A stretch of 42,501 nucleotides of DNA from Alphaproteobacteria bacterium (GTDB taxonomy: Bacteria > Pseudomonadota > Alphaproteobacteria > Acetobacterales > Acetobacteraceae). The position numbers and the translations under genes were made by a program. The notes beneath the pieces were generated by a model. The model was not told the DNA's origin. It did no database searches and worked only from the letters and a program-made list of their open reading frames with translations. Positions 34,871 to 42,501 of the stretch are shown piece after piece (the stretch's first letter is position 1; each line of letters opens with the position of its first letter). The DNA lies in assembly GCA_017307335.1 (NCBI GenBank), contig JAFKFJ010000188.1:1-42501 (forward strand), given 5' to 3'.

Positions 34871-35728
34871 ATGAGCACATCGAAAGCACCAACAATATAT
34901 GAAACCCGACTGAACCGGGTTATCGATCACATCTACGACCATCTGGAAGACGACATCCGCTTCGATGATCTGGCGGAAGTCGCCTGCCTTTCCCCTTGGC
35001 ACTGGCATAGGGTCTATACCGCCATGCGCGGTGAAACCATCACTGAGACGATCCGCCGGCTTCGGCTGGCGCGAGCAGCCGAGCGGCTGGCGAACTCGGA
35101 CCTGGCTCTTGACGTGATCGCCGGACGTGCCGGTTACGGTTCGGCCGATGCCTTCGGACGGGCTTTCAAGGAAGCCTATGGCAAGAGTCCGGCTGACTAT
35201 CGCGAGACCGGCAGCCATGCGGCGTTCAAGGCCGCCCTGCTGGCGGAGGACGGAGCGGGTTTTCCGATCTCCGTAGAAACACTCGCTCCGATCCGCTGCG
35301 CCAGCGTCGCCCATGCCGGCTCCTACATGCAGATCGACCACGCAATGGGACGGCTGTTCACCGCGCTTGCAGCCCAGGACGCTATGGTGACGGATCAGCG
35401 GATGATGGCTGTCTTCCATGACGACCCCGACCTCGTGCCGGTCGAGAACCTGCGTTCGCGCGCTTGTTCCCCGGTTGCCGATGGCGTCGCGCTGGCGCCG
35501 CCGATCGAGGAGGCGATCCTACGCGGTGGGCTCTATGCGCGGCTGCGTTACCAAGGCCCCTATGCCGATATGAAAGGTGCCTATCGCTGGCTGCTCGGTG
35601 TGTGGCTTCCGCAATCCGGCCACGAGCCGGACGATGCGCCGGTGTTGGAAGTTTATCTCAACAGCCCGCAACAGGTCGCGCCGAACGAACTCATCACCGA
35701 CATCCATCTGCCGCTACGGGCATCGTGA
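34871..35728 (+). CDS. AraC-family regulator with GyrI-like ligand-binding domain
   Basis: 285 residues, chosen from the ATG at 34871. Residues about 10-105 form the two helix-turn-helix motifs of AraC/XylS proteins: 'RFDDLAEVACLSPWHWHRVY' and 'LDVIAGRAGYGSADAFGRAF' followed by 'KEAYGKSPADYR'. Residues about 125-285 are a GyrI-like (Rob/SbmC-type) domain: 'ISVETLAPIRCASVAHAGSY', 'MMAVFHDDPDLVPVENLRS' and 'EVYLNSPQQVAPNELITDIH'. Such proteins sense amphipathic compounds or drugs. The stop overlaps the start of a DUF1801 gene (TGATG), so the two are coexpressed. Base composition is somewhat lower in GC than the core genes. Confidence 0.95.
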   Translation: MSTSKAPTIYETRLNRVIDHIYDHLEDDIRFDDLAEVACLSPWHWHRVYTAMRGETITETIRRLRLARAAERLANSDLALDVIAGRAGYGSADAFGRAFKEAYGKSPADYRETGSHAAFKAALLAEDGAGFPISVETLAPIRCASVAHAGSYMQIDHAMGRLFTALAAQDAMVTDQRMMAVFHDDPDLVPVENLRSRACSPVADGVALAPPIEEAILRGGLYARLRYQGPYADMKGAYRWLLGVWLPQSGHEPDDAPVLEVYLNSPQQVAPNELITDIHLPLRAS

Positions 35729-36150
35729 TGCGCAGCGCTCCGGCATTGCCGGTCATCCCCACAGAGGTAGAGGCCGCCTTCGCGGCGTTCCCGGAGCCTG
35801 TCCGCGCGCAACTCCGGGAGGTGCGGCGGTTGATCTTCGCGACAGCCGCCGAAATCGGCGGTGTCGACCCGCTGACTGAGACGCTGAAATGGGGTGAGCC
35901 TGCCTATCTTACCGAAACGACCCACAGCGGCAGCACGATCCGGCTCGGTCTGTCAAAATCGCCGGAGGGCATGGGTGCGGTTCTGTTCAACTGCCGTACA
36001 AATCTGGTCGAGACGTTTCGCACGCAATTCCCAGAGGCATTCGTCTTTCAGGGCAACAGGGCGATTCTGCTCGATCCATCCGTTCCGCTACCGACCGAAC
36101 AGCTTTCGATGTGCCTGGCGATGGCGCTGACTTATCATCGCCTGGCGTGA
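35728..36150 (+). CDS. DUF1801 (YdhG-like) protein
   Basis: 140 residues from the ATG that overlaps the AraC-type stop by one base. Seen: 'FPEPVRAQLREVRRLIFATA', 'DPLTETLKWGEPAYLTE' (the family hallmark 'e.ikWg.P.y') and 'GAVLFNCRTNLVETFRTQFP'. DUF1801 proteins have a small alpha/beta fold; some are linked to iron handling, but no general function is known. Pairing with an AraC/GyrI-type regulator is frequent in proteobacteria, so the two probably work together or under one signal. It is followed by 118 bases and the tRNA-Ser gene on the other strand. Confidence 0.9.
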   Translation: MRSAPALPVIPTEVEAAFAAFPEPVRAQLREVRRLIFATAAEIGGVDPLTETLKWGEPAYLTETTHSGSTIRLGLSKSPEGMGAVLFNCRTNLVETFRTQFPEAFVFQGNRAILLDPSVPLPTEQLSMCLAMALTYHRLA

Positions 36151-36271
36151 CGTTCCTGCGATGATCGGTCAGAGGGTTGTAGCGGAGAATCGACGGTTTT
36201 CGATACCCCATGGTGCAGATGGGGTGATTGACGGCAATATCGCACTATAGAGGGCAATCGGCGGTGCTTGG

Positions 36272-36361
36272 CGGAGGGGATGGGATTCGAACCCACGGTA
36301 CACCTTTACAGTGTACAACGGTTTAGCAAACCGCCGCCTTCAGCCGCTCGGCCACCCCTCC
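36272..36361 (-). tRNA. tRNA-Ser (anticodon GCU)
   Basis: Complete class II tRNA read on the minus strand: acceptor stem GGAGGGG/CCCCTCC, D-arm, anticodon loop TTGCTAA giving GCU (reads AGC/AGU), a long variable arm with a 6-base stem (GTACAC/GTGTAC), T-arm with TTCGAAT, discriminator G, and an encoded CCA at 36271-36269. A 7-base hairpin at 36205-36225 lies 44 bases beyond the 3' end but lacks a U-tract. Serine tRNAs are frequent integration sites; no duplicated 3' end was found in the window. Confidence 0.97.
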
Positions 36362-36418
36362 GCCGGGAGAGGCATCACGACGTTTGCGAGCCTGCTTTAG
36401 GCGCTCGGGGCACCGAGG

Positions 36419-37057
36419 TCAATTCGCCGGCCGCGACAGCGCCACCGCGAAGCCCCGTGCCACGGCGGGGCGCGCCATCAGGCCGGCGTACCACCGCTGC
36501 ACGTTGGGATATTCGGCGAGGTCCACTTTGTGTCTGGGGTGGCGCCAGGCCCAGCCGAGGATCGCGAAGTCCGCCACCGACAGCTCGCCCGCGAAATATT
36601 CCACCTCCGCCAGCCGCTGGTTCGCCACCGCATACAGCCGCCGCGTCTCCGCGCCATAGCGGGCGAGGCCATAGGCCTTGGCCGCCTCGTCCTGCACCGT
36701 GAGGAAATGGTGCACCTGGCCGGGAAACGGGCCGAAGCTGCCCATCTGCCACATCAGCCATTCCAGCACGGAAACCTGCGCGCGCCGCCCCTCCGGCCAG
36801 AACTTTCCGGTCTTCTGGCCGAGATAGAGCAGGATCGCCCCGGATTCGAACACGCTGATCGGCGCGCCGTCCGGCCCGTCGGGGTCGGTGATCGCGGGGA
36901 TCTTGTGGTTCGGGCTGATGCGCACGAACTCCGGCGCATGCTGCTCGCCCTTGGTGATGTCCACGACATGCACCTCGTAGGGCAGCGCCATCTCCTCCAG
37001 CGCCACGCTGATCTTCCGCCCGTTCGGGGTATCATAGGCAAACAGTTCCGTGGTCAT
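36419..37057 (-). CDS. Glutathione S-transferase family protein (YfcG/GstB-like)
   Basis: 212 residues from the ATG at 37057, preceded by GGAGGGAG; an upstream ATG in frame has no site and adds unrelated residues. Seen: thioredoxin-fold N-terminal domain 'FAYDTPNGRKISVALEEM' with 'VDITKGEQHAPEF', the cis-Pro region 'PNHKIPAITDPDG', the glutathione-binding 'VFESGAILLYLGQKTG', and a helical C-terminal domain with 'LSVADFAILGWAWRH'. The Asn-Gly pair after 'DTP' is typical of the YfcG/Ure2-like branch, which has disulfide-bond oxidoreductase activity. It is 79 bases downstream of the small secreted gene and probably has its own promoter. Confidence 0.94.
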   Translation of the reverse strand: MTTELFAYDTPNGRKISVALEEMALPYEVHVVDITKGEQHAPEFVRISPNHKIPAITDPDGPDGAPISVFESGAILLYLGQKTGKFWPEGRRAQVSVLEWLMWQMGSFGPFPGQVHHFLTVQDEAAKAYGLARYGAETRRLYAVANQRLAEVEYFAGELSVADFAILGWAWRHPRHKVDLAEYPNVQRWYAGLMARPAVARGFAVALSRPAN

Positions 37058-37136
37058 AGAGAACGGTCTCCCTCCGTAGGCTGGAGACATCTGCCTCCGA
37101 AGAACAAACTGCAGACAACGCGCTTCGTTCAGAAGA

Positions 37137-37421
37137 TCATGGCGACTGACCACGGGCTTTTGAGCTATCTTGGCCCGCTTGGTTGGATTTTACGTGGGCG
37201 AGTTCGCTCCGTGCAGCCTCCAGCGCATCGCTTAGGGCGACAACTTGAACAACTTCTGCTTCCAGGTTCATCTGTGCAGCATGGAGCAGATCCCGGCATG
37301 CCTCCAGCGCATGTTTGGGTTGGATCGGCGGAAACGCCGGCCCAGATCCCGAATCGGCAGCGTATGAGATTGAGTTTGTAGACGATACGAAAAAGATGAG
37401 AACAGCGATCAGCCGGTTCAT
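37137..37421 (-). CDS. Small exported protein of unknown function
   Basis: 94 residues from the ATG at 37421. It has a Sec signal peptide ('MNRLIAVLIFFVSSTNSISY', cleavage probably after 'AA' near residue 22). The mature part is about 70 residues: a Pro/Ser/Gly-rich start, one Cys, and a helix 'ACRDLLHAAQMNLEAEVVQV' followed by 'VALSDALEAARSELAHVKSN' with heptad spacing that could form a coiled coil. No family recognised. It lies 19 bases downstream of the beta-helix gene on the same strand and shares its lower GC, so the pair was probably acquired together and may act together outside the cytoplasm. Confidence 0.65.
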   Translation of the reverse strand: MNRLIAVLIFFVSSTNSISYAADSGSGPAFPPIQPKHALEACRDLLHAAQMNLEAEVVQVVALSDALEAARSELAHVKSNQAGQDSSKARGQSP

Positions 37422-37440
37422 GATACTACTAACTCCGCGT

Positions 37441-39024
37441 TCAGCCAGCACCCGGCGAGGCGGTAAGGTGGAACCAGCCGGCGCCATCATAGCAATTCAG
37501 GGCATGGCTCGACGTATTCCATTCACAGGCTGGCGTACTCGAATTGGCCGGTGTGCCGGTTGGGGAACCGGACACGGCTGGGAAGGGATGTGAGAAGCCA
37601 ACCGAGGCTGTTGTTGCAAGTGTACCGTGGTTCAGAAAGCTGTCTGCGTTCGTTCCTGCCACGTTAAGTGATCCCATGAGGTATCCATTTCCGTTGTCGT
37701 CAACTTGGATAAGATTGGTCTGGCTTCCAATTGTGCCCTTCCCGTACACTAGTGAACCCGACTGATAGCTGATTGTGCGATCGGAGGTGCTAGTGACCGA
37801 GAGATGCTGCCCTGTGCCAATCCGCATGGCGGGCCCCGAAAAGGTCCCGCCAGAGGTATCCAGGCCAACAATTGTGCTCCCAGTAAGTCGTTGCGCGATG
37901 CCGGAGGGGAGCGCCCCCGCTACGATCAATCCACCATCAATAGTTGCTTTTCCCGCAATTGTTGCATCCCCGCTATCGCTAATTTGGAGCCGAGCCGCTC
38001 CGCCAACAATGTAGGTAAGTGCTGAGGCCAAATAGCTCAACGTGTGAGCGCTGTCGCCCGTAAAGTCGAGATGCTGCCCACTTGCCATACGGAATGCAGC
38101 GGCGCCACTTTGCTCAGTCGCGAATTCTGTCGTAACGCATGCGTAAGAACATGCTCCGTTCATAGCGAAGCCGCGTTTCCAAACGAGCGGCGTCGAACCG
38201 TTGCGGCCACCCACACGTACGCCCCACCCCGCGACGGGGGCAGCGTCTGTCTCATTCGCCTGCGCCAGAAGCACGTCGAGCCCCACGCGAACACCGGAGC
38301 CCGCCGGAATGTTGCCACTGCCGGCCCCGCCGTCATCATCATCGTTAGCCGTAATATCATTTTCTTGCGCGACCATGGCACCATCGACCGATGACTTAAG
38401 CCCAGATGTGCTTGAGGCGTAGGTGTTGATGCCGAAGATTTCGGCACCTGCGGCGCTGCGCGTCGAATAGGCTGCAAGAGCTAGCGCTGTCCCGCCACTG
38501 CCGTTTGTAGTTAATTGCGAAACGATTCCCCACGGTTTGTTGCTGAGTCCACTTGCTGACGAAACCATTGTATTTACTGTCAGAGCAGGCACAACACCGC
38601 CGCTTCCACCGGTATGCGTAATCTTGTTGTCGATTCGGACCACCGGCCCTTCGTTTTCTATCGATGCGCCACGCCCGAAGTACTTTCCTCCTGCACCGAG
38701 AAAAGTTTCTACTTCATCCTTGCCAATAGAAATTACCGATGTAACTCCATCAGGGTAAGTATCTCCGCTCAGAAGCCAAAGGACAGGCGTGGTAGGCCCC
38801 CCAGTTGGGTTGGCCGAGATATTTTGCTGCCCTTGCGGAACATATATCATCCCGTTGAGAATAGCTGCAGTACGCGCATTTTGGTATGCCGTGGTATCAT
38901 CATTCACACCATTGAGTTGCGCTCCATAAGCTTTAACGTCTATCCAATCTTGAGCATATGTTTGTGCTCCAGCCGAGGATAGGGGAAATAACAATGCGAT
39001 CAGTGCTCCTGAAATCTGTTTCAT
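37441..39024 (-). CDS. Exported right-handed beta-helix (pectate-lyase/tailspike-like) protein
   Basis: 527 residues from the ATG at 39024 (GAGG eight bases upstream), with a Sec signal 'MKQISGALIALLFPLSSAGA'. After it comes 'DWIDVKAYGAQLNGVNDDTT', the start motif of pectate-lyase-3 / tailspike beta-helices. The body is Gly/Ser/Thr/Asn-rich with many short strand-turn repeats such as 'GQHLDFTGDSAHTLSY' and 'GQHLSVTSTSDRTISYQ', two copies of one module. The C-terminal 'PACEWNTSSHALNCYDGAGW' resembles phage tail-fibre ends. GC content is visibly lower (near 50%) than in flanking genes. A phage-derived or polysaccharide-associated surface protein is likely; enzymatic activity cannot be claimed. 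Confidence 0.8.
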   Translation of the reverse strand: MKQISGALIALLFPLSSAGAQTYAQDWIDVKAYGAQLNGVNDDTTAYQNARTAAILNGMIYVPQGQQNISANPTGGPTTPVLWLLSGDTYPDGVTSVISIGKDEVETFLGAGGKYFGRGASIENEGPVVRIDNKITHTGGSGGVVPALTVNTMVSSASGLSNKPWGIVSQLTTNGSGGTALALAAYSTRSAAGAEIFGINTYASSTSGLKSSVDGAMVAQENDITANDDDDGGAGSGNIPAGSGVRVGLDVLLAQANETDAAPVAGWGVRVGGRNGSTPLVWKRGFAMNGACSYACVTTEFATEQSGAAAFRMASGQHLDFTGDSAHTLSYLASALTYIVGGAARLQISDSGDATIAGKATIDGGLIVAGALPSGIAQRLTGSTIVGLDTSGGTFSGPAMRIGTGQHLSVTSTSDRTISYQSGSLVYGKGTIGSQTNLIQVDDNGNGYLMGSLNVAGTNADSFLNHGTLATTASVGFSHPFPAVSGSPTGTPANSSTPACEWNTSSHALNCYDGAGWFHLTASPGAG

Positions 39025-39207
39025 TGTGACACCTCGCGATCGTGCCGGCCTCATCCGGAGTGAGGATATTTAACTCGCATGACTTGACTTGACAACAAAT
39101 TTATCGCACGTCACCGAGGCCCCTGATGGATAGATGCCAAAAGACTCGTTTATGTACTTATTGTGGATAATAATGACAAGATAAATAACAATACGCTTGG
39201 CGATAGA

Positions 39208-39225
39208 ATACTTCTTGGGAAGTAT
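39208..39225. promoter_or_regulatory. Inverted repeat in the AT-rich divergent region
   Basis: Perfect 7-base dyad (atacttc at 39208-39214, gaagtat at 39219-39225) with a 4-base centre, 73 bases before the start of the plus-strand chimeric gene and 184 bases from the beta-helix gene. The surrounding 273-base region is strongly AT-rich for this genome and probably holds both promoters. An operator role is inferred. Confidence 0.4.
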
Positions 39226-39297
39226 CGTGAAAAAGTACAGAAGACATCATACTGCAACTAGGCAACTTAGAGGCGAATCAACGCAAGGGATGCGACG

Positions 39298-41010
39298 GTG
39301 TCAGATCTCGGCGCACTAATGCTCAACTTCGAGAGCCTTGGCGATAACTGCGAATTCGGATTGGTACAGCGTCACTTCTCGGTAGAACCCCAGGGGCTCT
39401 TACGCTTCGCCTCTGTGCGTCTTGATCGCCTGATGGACGCGATTGATAGCCGCTTTACCGGAATCGACGACATCGCGCTGGAGGATCGTAGCGGCGAGGT
39501 CGTGGCAACCGTGCGGCCATATCAGTTCGTGTTCCACACATGGATGCGCACTGCGCAGACCGATCTCTCCCACGCCGAGGCGACGCTGCGTACCCGCAAC
39601 CGCTATCTGCGCGAGCACCTGATCGCGGAGCTTGAAGCCGGCGAACGCATCCTCGTGCGCAAGTCCAACGCGCCGGCCGCCGAGACGGACATCGACCGGC
39701 TGCTCGCCGCCCTGCATCGCTATGGCCCCAATACCCTGCTGTGGGTGCGCCTCGCCGATGCGGCGCATCCGTCCGGCAGCGTGGAGGCGTCGGGACCGGG
39801 GCTGCTGTGCGGGTATGTGGATCGCTTCGCACCCTACGTACGCGCCGGGAATGCATCCTTCGAAGCCTGGGCGGCGGTGTGCCGGCAGGCCTGGCAGCGC
39901 AACGGTGCCGCCACACGGATGTATGCCGTGCCACGGACCCGAGCGGCGGAGCCGTGGGTGGTCGATTTCACCCGTGGTCTCGACGCGCCGTGGCCGACGG
40001 GCCTGACCAGCATGCGGCGCGCCTTCCAGTTCACCCGCGCGGGCCCGGCCCTCTATCGCGATCGCGCCGGGCACATGGTGACGGTGGAGCCGGACACGCC
40101 GCGCCTCTCCAGCGGCCTTGACGGCACACCTCGGGGTCTCGTGCTGGAACCGGAGGCGACCAACCTGCTGCCGCTTGCGGACAGCTTCGTCGCGAGCTTT
40201 GCGCCCGTGGACGGGATGGCAGCGGCGCCCAGCGACGACGTTCCACCCCTGCGCCACCGTGCGGCCGTCATGCGGCACATGATTACCCGCCCCAATGCGG
40301 CGACGCGCGTCTATCACCAGCTCCTTTCGGCCGGCCTCGAGGTCGGGGCGACGTATTGCTGCTCGTGCTGGGTCTGGATTCCCGCGGCCTACAGCGGCAG
40401 CCGCGTGAGCGCCATGCTTCATGGCAGCACCACGCGCACCGACGTGCCGGCGGACCTCGCGCGGCGCGACTGCTGGCAGCGGAGCTGGAGCGTCGGCGTG
40501 GTCGCGTCCGATCCTCCCGTCCTGGCCCCGTCGATGCACCTGACCGGCACCCAGGGCGACGTCGTCTATTCGACCTGCTGGCAGCTTGAAGCGGGGGGGG
40601 GGGCGACCAGCTACATTCCGACCGCCGACGCGCCGGCATCGCGCGCGGCGGAAGCCGCCCGATGCTCCGGCAGCGCCTTCGGCTGGTTCGACGCCTCCGC
40701 GCCGGGCACACTCGAATGGGAGGGCTGGATCGCGGGCCGTGTTCCCGGCGTGCTCCGTCTCTCGGATGGCTGCGACCCGCAAACCGGCATCGTGCTCGCT
40801 CCGTCCGGCGCGGCGACCGCGGCGGGGGAGGCGGTGCGCATCGTCGCCACATTCAACGACGGCACGCTCCGCTGCCGCGACAGCCTGGGCGGCGCGGCGG
40901 CGCCGGTTGCGCTTGCCGATCCGCTGGCCCTTTGCTGCCTCGAACTGCTGCCGGCGCCCGGCCTGCTGCATCAGCGCCTTCGCTATTCTCCCGGCACGCA
41001 AGCGGCCTGA
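39298..41010 (+). CDS. Chimeric protein: LGDNCEFG (DUF1796-like) domain plus phage-type lectin-like domain
   Basis: 570 residues from a GTG at 39298 with AAGGGA upstream. N-terminal half (1-230): 'FESLGDNCEFGLVQRHF', 'GLLRFASVRLDRLMDAIDSR', 'YQFVFHTWM' and 'LVRKSNAPAAETDIDRLLAA', the outline of DUF1796-like putative cysteine-peptidase-fold proteins often found near surface-glycan genes; Cys at 'DNC' would be the candidate nucleophile. C-terminal half (about 240-570): 'RAGPALYRDRAGHMVTVEPD', 'GLVLEPEATNLLP', then 'YCCSCWVWIPAAYSG', the pattern of jelly-roll domains in phage structural proteins. An 11-G run at 40593-40603 lies in the second half. Function is unknown; the phage-like module and the neighbouring beta-helix gene point to the cell surface. 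Confidence 0.75.
   Translation: MSDLGALMLNFESLGDNCEFGLVQRHFSVEPQGLLRFASVRLDRLMDAIDSRFTGIDDIALEDRSGEVVATVRPYQFVFHTWMRTAQTDLSHAEATLRTRNRYLREHLIAELEAGERILVRKSNAPAAETDIDRLLAALHRYGPNTLLWVRLADAAHPSGSVEASGPGLLCGYVDRFAPYVRAGNASFEAWAAVCRQAWQRNGAATRMYAVPRTRAAEPWVVDFTRGLDAPWPTGLTSMRRAFQFTRAGPALYRDRAGHMVTVEPDTPRLSSGLDGTPRGLVLEPEATNLLPLADSFVASFAPVDGMAAAPSDDVPPLRHRAAVMRHMITRPNAATRVYHQLLSAGLEVGATYCCSCWVWIPAAYSGSRVSAMLHGSTTRTDVPADLARRDCWQRSWSVGVVASDPPVLAPSMHLTGTQGDVVYSTCWQLEAGGGATSYIPTADAPASRAAEAARCSGSAFGWFDASAPGTLEWEGWIAGRVPGVLRLSDGCDPQTGIVLAPSGAATAAGEAVRIVATFNDGTLRCRDSLGGAAAPVALADPLALCCLELLPAPGLLHQRLRYSPGTQAA
40593..40603 (+). repeat. Homopolymeric tract of 11 G
   Basis: Eleven consecutive G within the coding sequence, encoding the three Gly of 'LEAGGGATSY' and neighbouring bases of the flanking Ala codons. 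A gain or loss of one base would shift the frame for the last 137 codons. Long G tracts are typical slippage sites of phase-variable genes and also of sequencing error. Confidence 0.95.
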
Positions 41011-41046
41011 GCGGGCGATGGACAGGCGCCGGCGGCGCTGCCATCC

Positions 41047-42501
41047 ATGGCCGCCATGGGTGCCCCCGACGCGACCCTGACGCCGGCCCAGGCGGTCGAC
41101 CGGCTGGCTGCACTGCATGAGGCGGCGGTGGCGGCGCTGCGGGCTGCGCTGGCGCGGTTCCTGCGCGACGGCACGCCGCCGGATGCGGTCGAGCGGGCGC
41201 GCTTCCGCTATCCGGAGCTGCGACTGATCTGGCAGCCGACCGGCCCCAAGCCGGTCACGCGCCGTGCCTGGGCCAAGCTGCAGACGCCCGGCATCTACGC
41301 CACCACGATCACGCAGCCCGCCGCCTTCCGCCGCTACCTGCTGCAACAGCTCGAGCCGCTCGTGGAGGAATACGGCGCCAGCCTCGCGGTGGGGCCGAGC
41401 GAGCAGGAGGTGCCCTATCCCTACGTGCTGGAGGACGGCGACGAGCTGTTCGCCGGCCAGGCCTCGCCCGACGCGCTGGCACGGCACTTCCCCACGCCCA
41501 ACCTGGCCGCGGTGGGCGACGAGATCGCCGACGGCCTCTGGTCGGCCCCGCCCGGCACGCCGCTGCCGCTCGCGTTGTTCGATGCGGTGCGCGTCGACTA
41601 CTCGCTGCGCCGGCTGGTGCACTACACCGGCACCGACTGGCGCACCGTGCAGCCCTGGATTCTGCTGACCAACTATCAGCGTTACGTGGAACAGTTCGTC
41701 CGCTTCGGCCTTGCCGAGCTTGCGCGCCCCGAGAGCGGGTTCGAGCGGCTGGTGCTGCCCGGCGGGGGCGAGGTGCGGCGCGGCGACGATCCGGCCGCGG
41801 CGGCGCGGATGGCGGCGGACGCGCCCTGGCCGCGGTTCCAGATGCCCGCCTACCACCTCTGCCGCGCGCGCGAGGGCGAGGGGGTCAGCATCGTCAACAT
41901 CGGCGTCGGCCCCGCCAACGCCAAGAACATCACCGACCACCTTGCGGTGCTGCGGCCGCATTGCTGGCTGATGATCGGGCATTGCGGCGGGCTGCGGCAG
42001 ACCCAGACCATCGGCGACTATGTGCTCGCGCATGGCTATCTGCGCCGCGACCGCATTCTTGATGATCTCGTGCCGCCGGAAGTCCCGGTGCCCGCGCTGG
42101 CGGAGGTGCAGGTGGCGCTGCAGCAGGCGGCGGCGCATGTCACCGGCGAGCACGGCGAGGCGCTGAAGCGCCGGCTGCGCACCGGCACGGTGGTCAGCTA
42201 CGACGACCGCAACTGGGAACTGCGCTGGAGCCAGGAGCGGCGCCGCATCAACCTCAGCCGCGCGATCGCGGTGGACATGGAGAGCGGCACGCTCGCGGCG
42301 CAGGGCTACCGGCTGCGAGTGCCTTACGGAACGCTCCTCTGCGTCTCCGACAAGCCGCTGCACGGCGAGATCAAGCTGCCCGGCGCGGCGAGCGCCTTCT
42401 ATCAGCGCGCGGTGGGTGAGCACCTTGCGATCGGGCTCGCGGCGCTGGACATCCTGCGCGGGCAACTGGGCGCGCTGCACAGCCGCAAGCTGCGCAGCTT
42501 C
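41047..42501 (+). CDS. amn: AMP nucleosidase (3' end outside window)
   Basis: 485 codons from the ATG at 41047 (another ATG three codons later) to the window edge, still open; the family is close to 485-500 residues, so only a few residues are missing. It splits AMP into adenine and ribose 5-phosphate. Seen: N-terminal regulatory domain with 'FRYPELRLIWQPTGPKPVTR' and 'QTPGIYATTITQPAAFRRYL', 'GPSEQEVPYPYVLEDGDEL', 'VDYSLRRLVHYTGTDW', then the nucleoside-phosphorylase-like domain: 'VSIVNIGVGPANAKNITDHL', 'WLMIGHCGGLRQTQTIGDYV', 'LAHGYLRRDRILDD' and 'IAVDMESGTLAAQGY' (ribose-binding Met-Glu). Ending 'LHSRKLRSF' is the usual C-terminus. It starts 36 bases after the chimeric gene. Confidence 0.96.
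   Translation, partial: MAAMGAPDATLTPAQAVDRLAALHEAAVAALRAALARFLRDGTPPDAVERARFRYPELRLIWQPTGPKPVTRRAWAKLQTPGIYATTITQPAAFRRYLLQQLEPLVEEYGASLAVGPSEQEVPYPYVLEDGDELFAGQASPDALARHFPTPNLAAVGDEIADGLWSAPPGTPLPLALFDAVRVDYSLRRLVHYTGTDWRTVQPWILLTNYQRYVEQFVRFGLAELARPESGFERLVLPGGGEVRRGDDPAAAARMAADAPWPRFQMPAYHLCRAREGEGVSIVNIGVGPANAKNITDHLAVLRPHCWLMIGHCGGLRQTQTIGDYVLAHGYLRRDRILDDLVPPEVPVPALAEVQVALQQAAAHVTGEHGEALKRRLRTGTVVSYDDRNWELRWSQERRRINLSRAIAVDMESGTLAAQGYRLRVPYGTLLCVSDKPLHGEIKLPGAASAFYQRAVGEHLAIGLAALDILRGQLGALHSRKLRSF

Noticed and set aside
36205-36225. Hairpin after tRNA-Ser as a terminator
   Set aside because: A 7-base stem exists but there is no U-tract on the tRNA's strand.
39400-42480. A frame of over 1000 codons antisense to the chimeric gene and amn
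   Set aside because: It runs across two sense genes and their spacer with low-complexity Arg/Ala composition; amn motifs are clear on the plus strand.

Overview
The window is high-GC (about two thirds G+C in most genes) and carries alphaproteobacterial markers: a TolC-type outer-membrane efflux protein, a PopZ/DUF2497 polar organiser and valS in a row, then purU. The gene set (CUT1 and amino-acid importers, amidases, formamidase, an exported beta-helix protein, an 'LGDNCEFG'-type protein) fits Rhodospirillales/Acetobacterales, but the genus cannot be fixed from sequence alone.

Layout. 1-5376: core genes (TolC end, PopZ-like, valS, a composite palindromic repeat, purU). 5377-11045: a likely low-oxygen regulated stretch. 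Two identical 14-bp FNR/FixK-type boxes lie about 65-67 bp (box centre to start codon) upstream of a DUF2892/AhpD-like pair and of an alcohol dehydrogenase-CBS-SnoaL operon; a DUF29 gene, an MFS transporter and an aldo/keto reductase lie on the minus strand. 11042-20495: a CUT1 importer (binding protein and two permeases, no ATPase) beside an amidohydrolase, ArgE/DapE deacylase, SDR, amidase and sugar-epimerase-like gene, together a small-molecule uptake and degradation locus. 20642-26425: a five-gene plus-strand operon (allantoinase-like deacetylase, amino-acid-type binding protein, fused permease-ATPase, acetamidase/formamidase, acyltransferase-like hydrolase) closed by a strong terminator, probably for an amide or N-formyl compound.

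26828-39300 is accessory and partly decaying: an aldehyde dehydrogenase pseudogene beside an intact aldehyde dehydrogenase, an SDR remnant, a DUF4145 fragment, a MazE/MazF-type toxin-antitoxin module flanked by diverged direct repeats, an AraC-DUF1801 pair, tRNA-Ser(GCU), a glutathione transferase, and a low-GC exported beta-helix gene with a small secreted partner. 39298-42501 holds a chimeric surface-type gene with an 11-G tract and the start of amn (AMP nucleosidase).

The most striking system is the minus-strand operon 29494-32804. A 165-residue protein of unknown function is followed by a 553-residue alanine-rich helical protein. The C-terminal ~150 residues of that protein carry the R / S-T / E-x-E signature of arginine-type mono-ADP-ribosyltransferases. 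It overlaps (TGATG) an ADP-ribosylglycohydrolase with a 70-residue N-terminal extension. This is the architecture of an ADP-ribosylating toxin with an enzymatic immunity protein, like Tre1-Tri1, but with an unrecognised N-terminal half and no secretion genes nearby.
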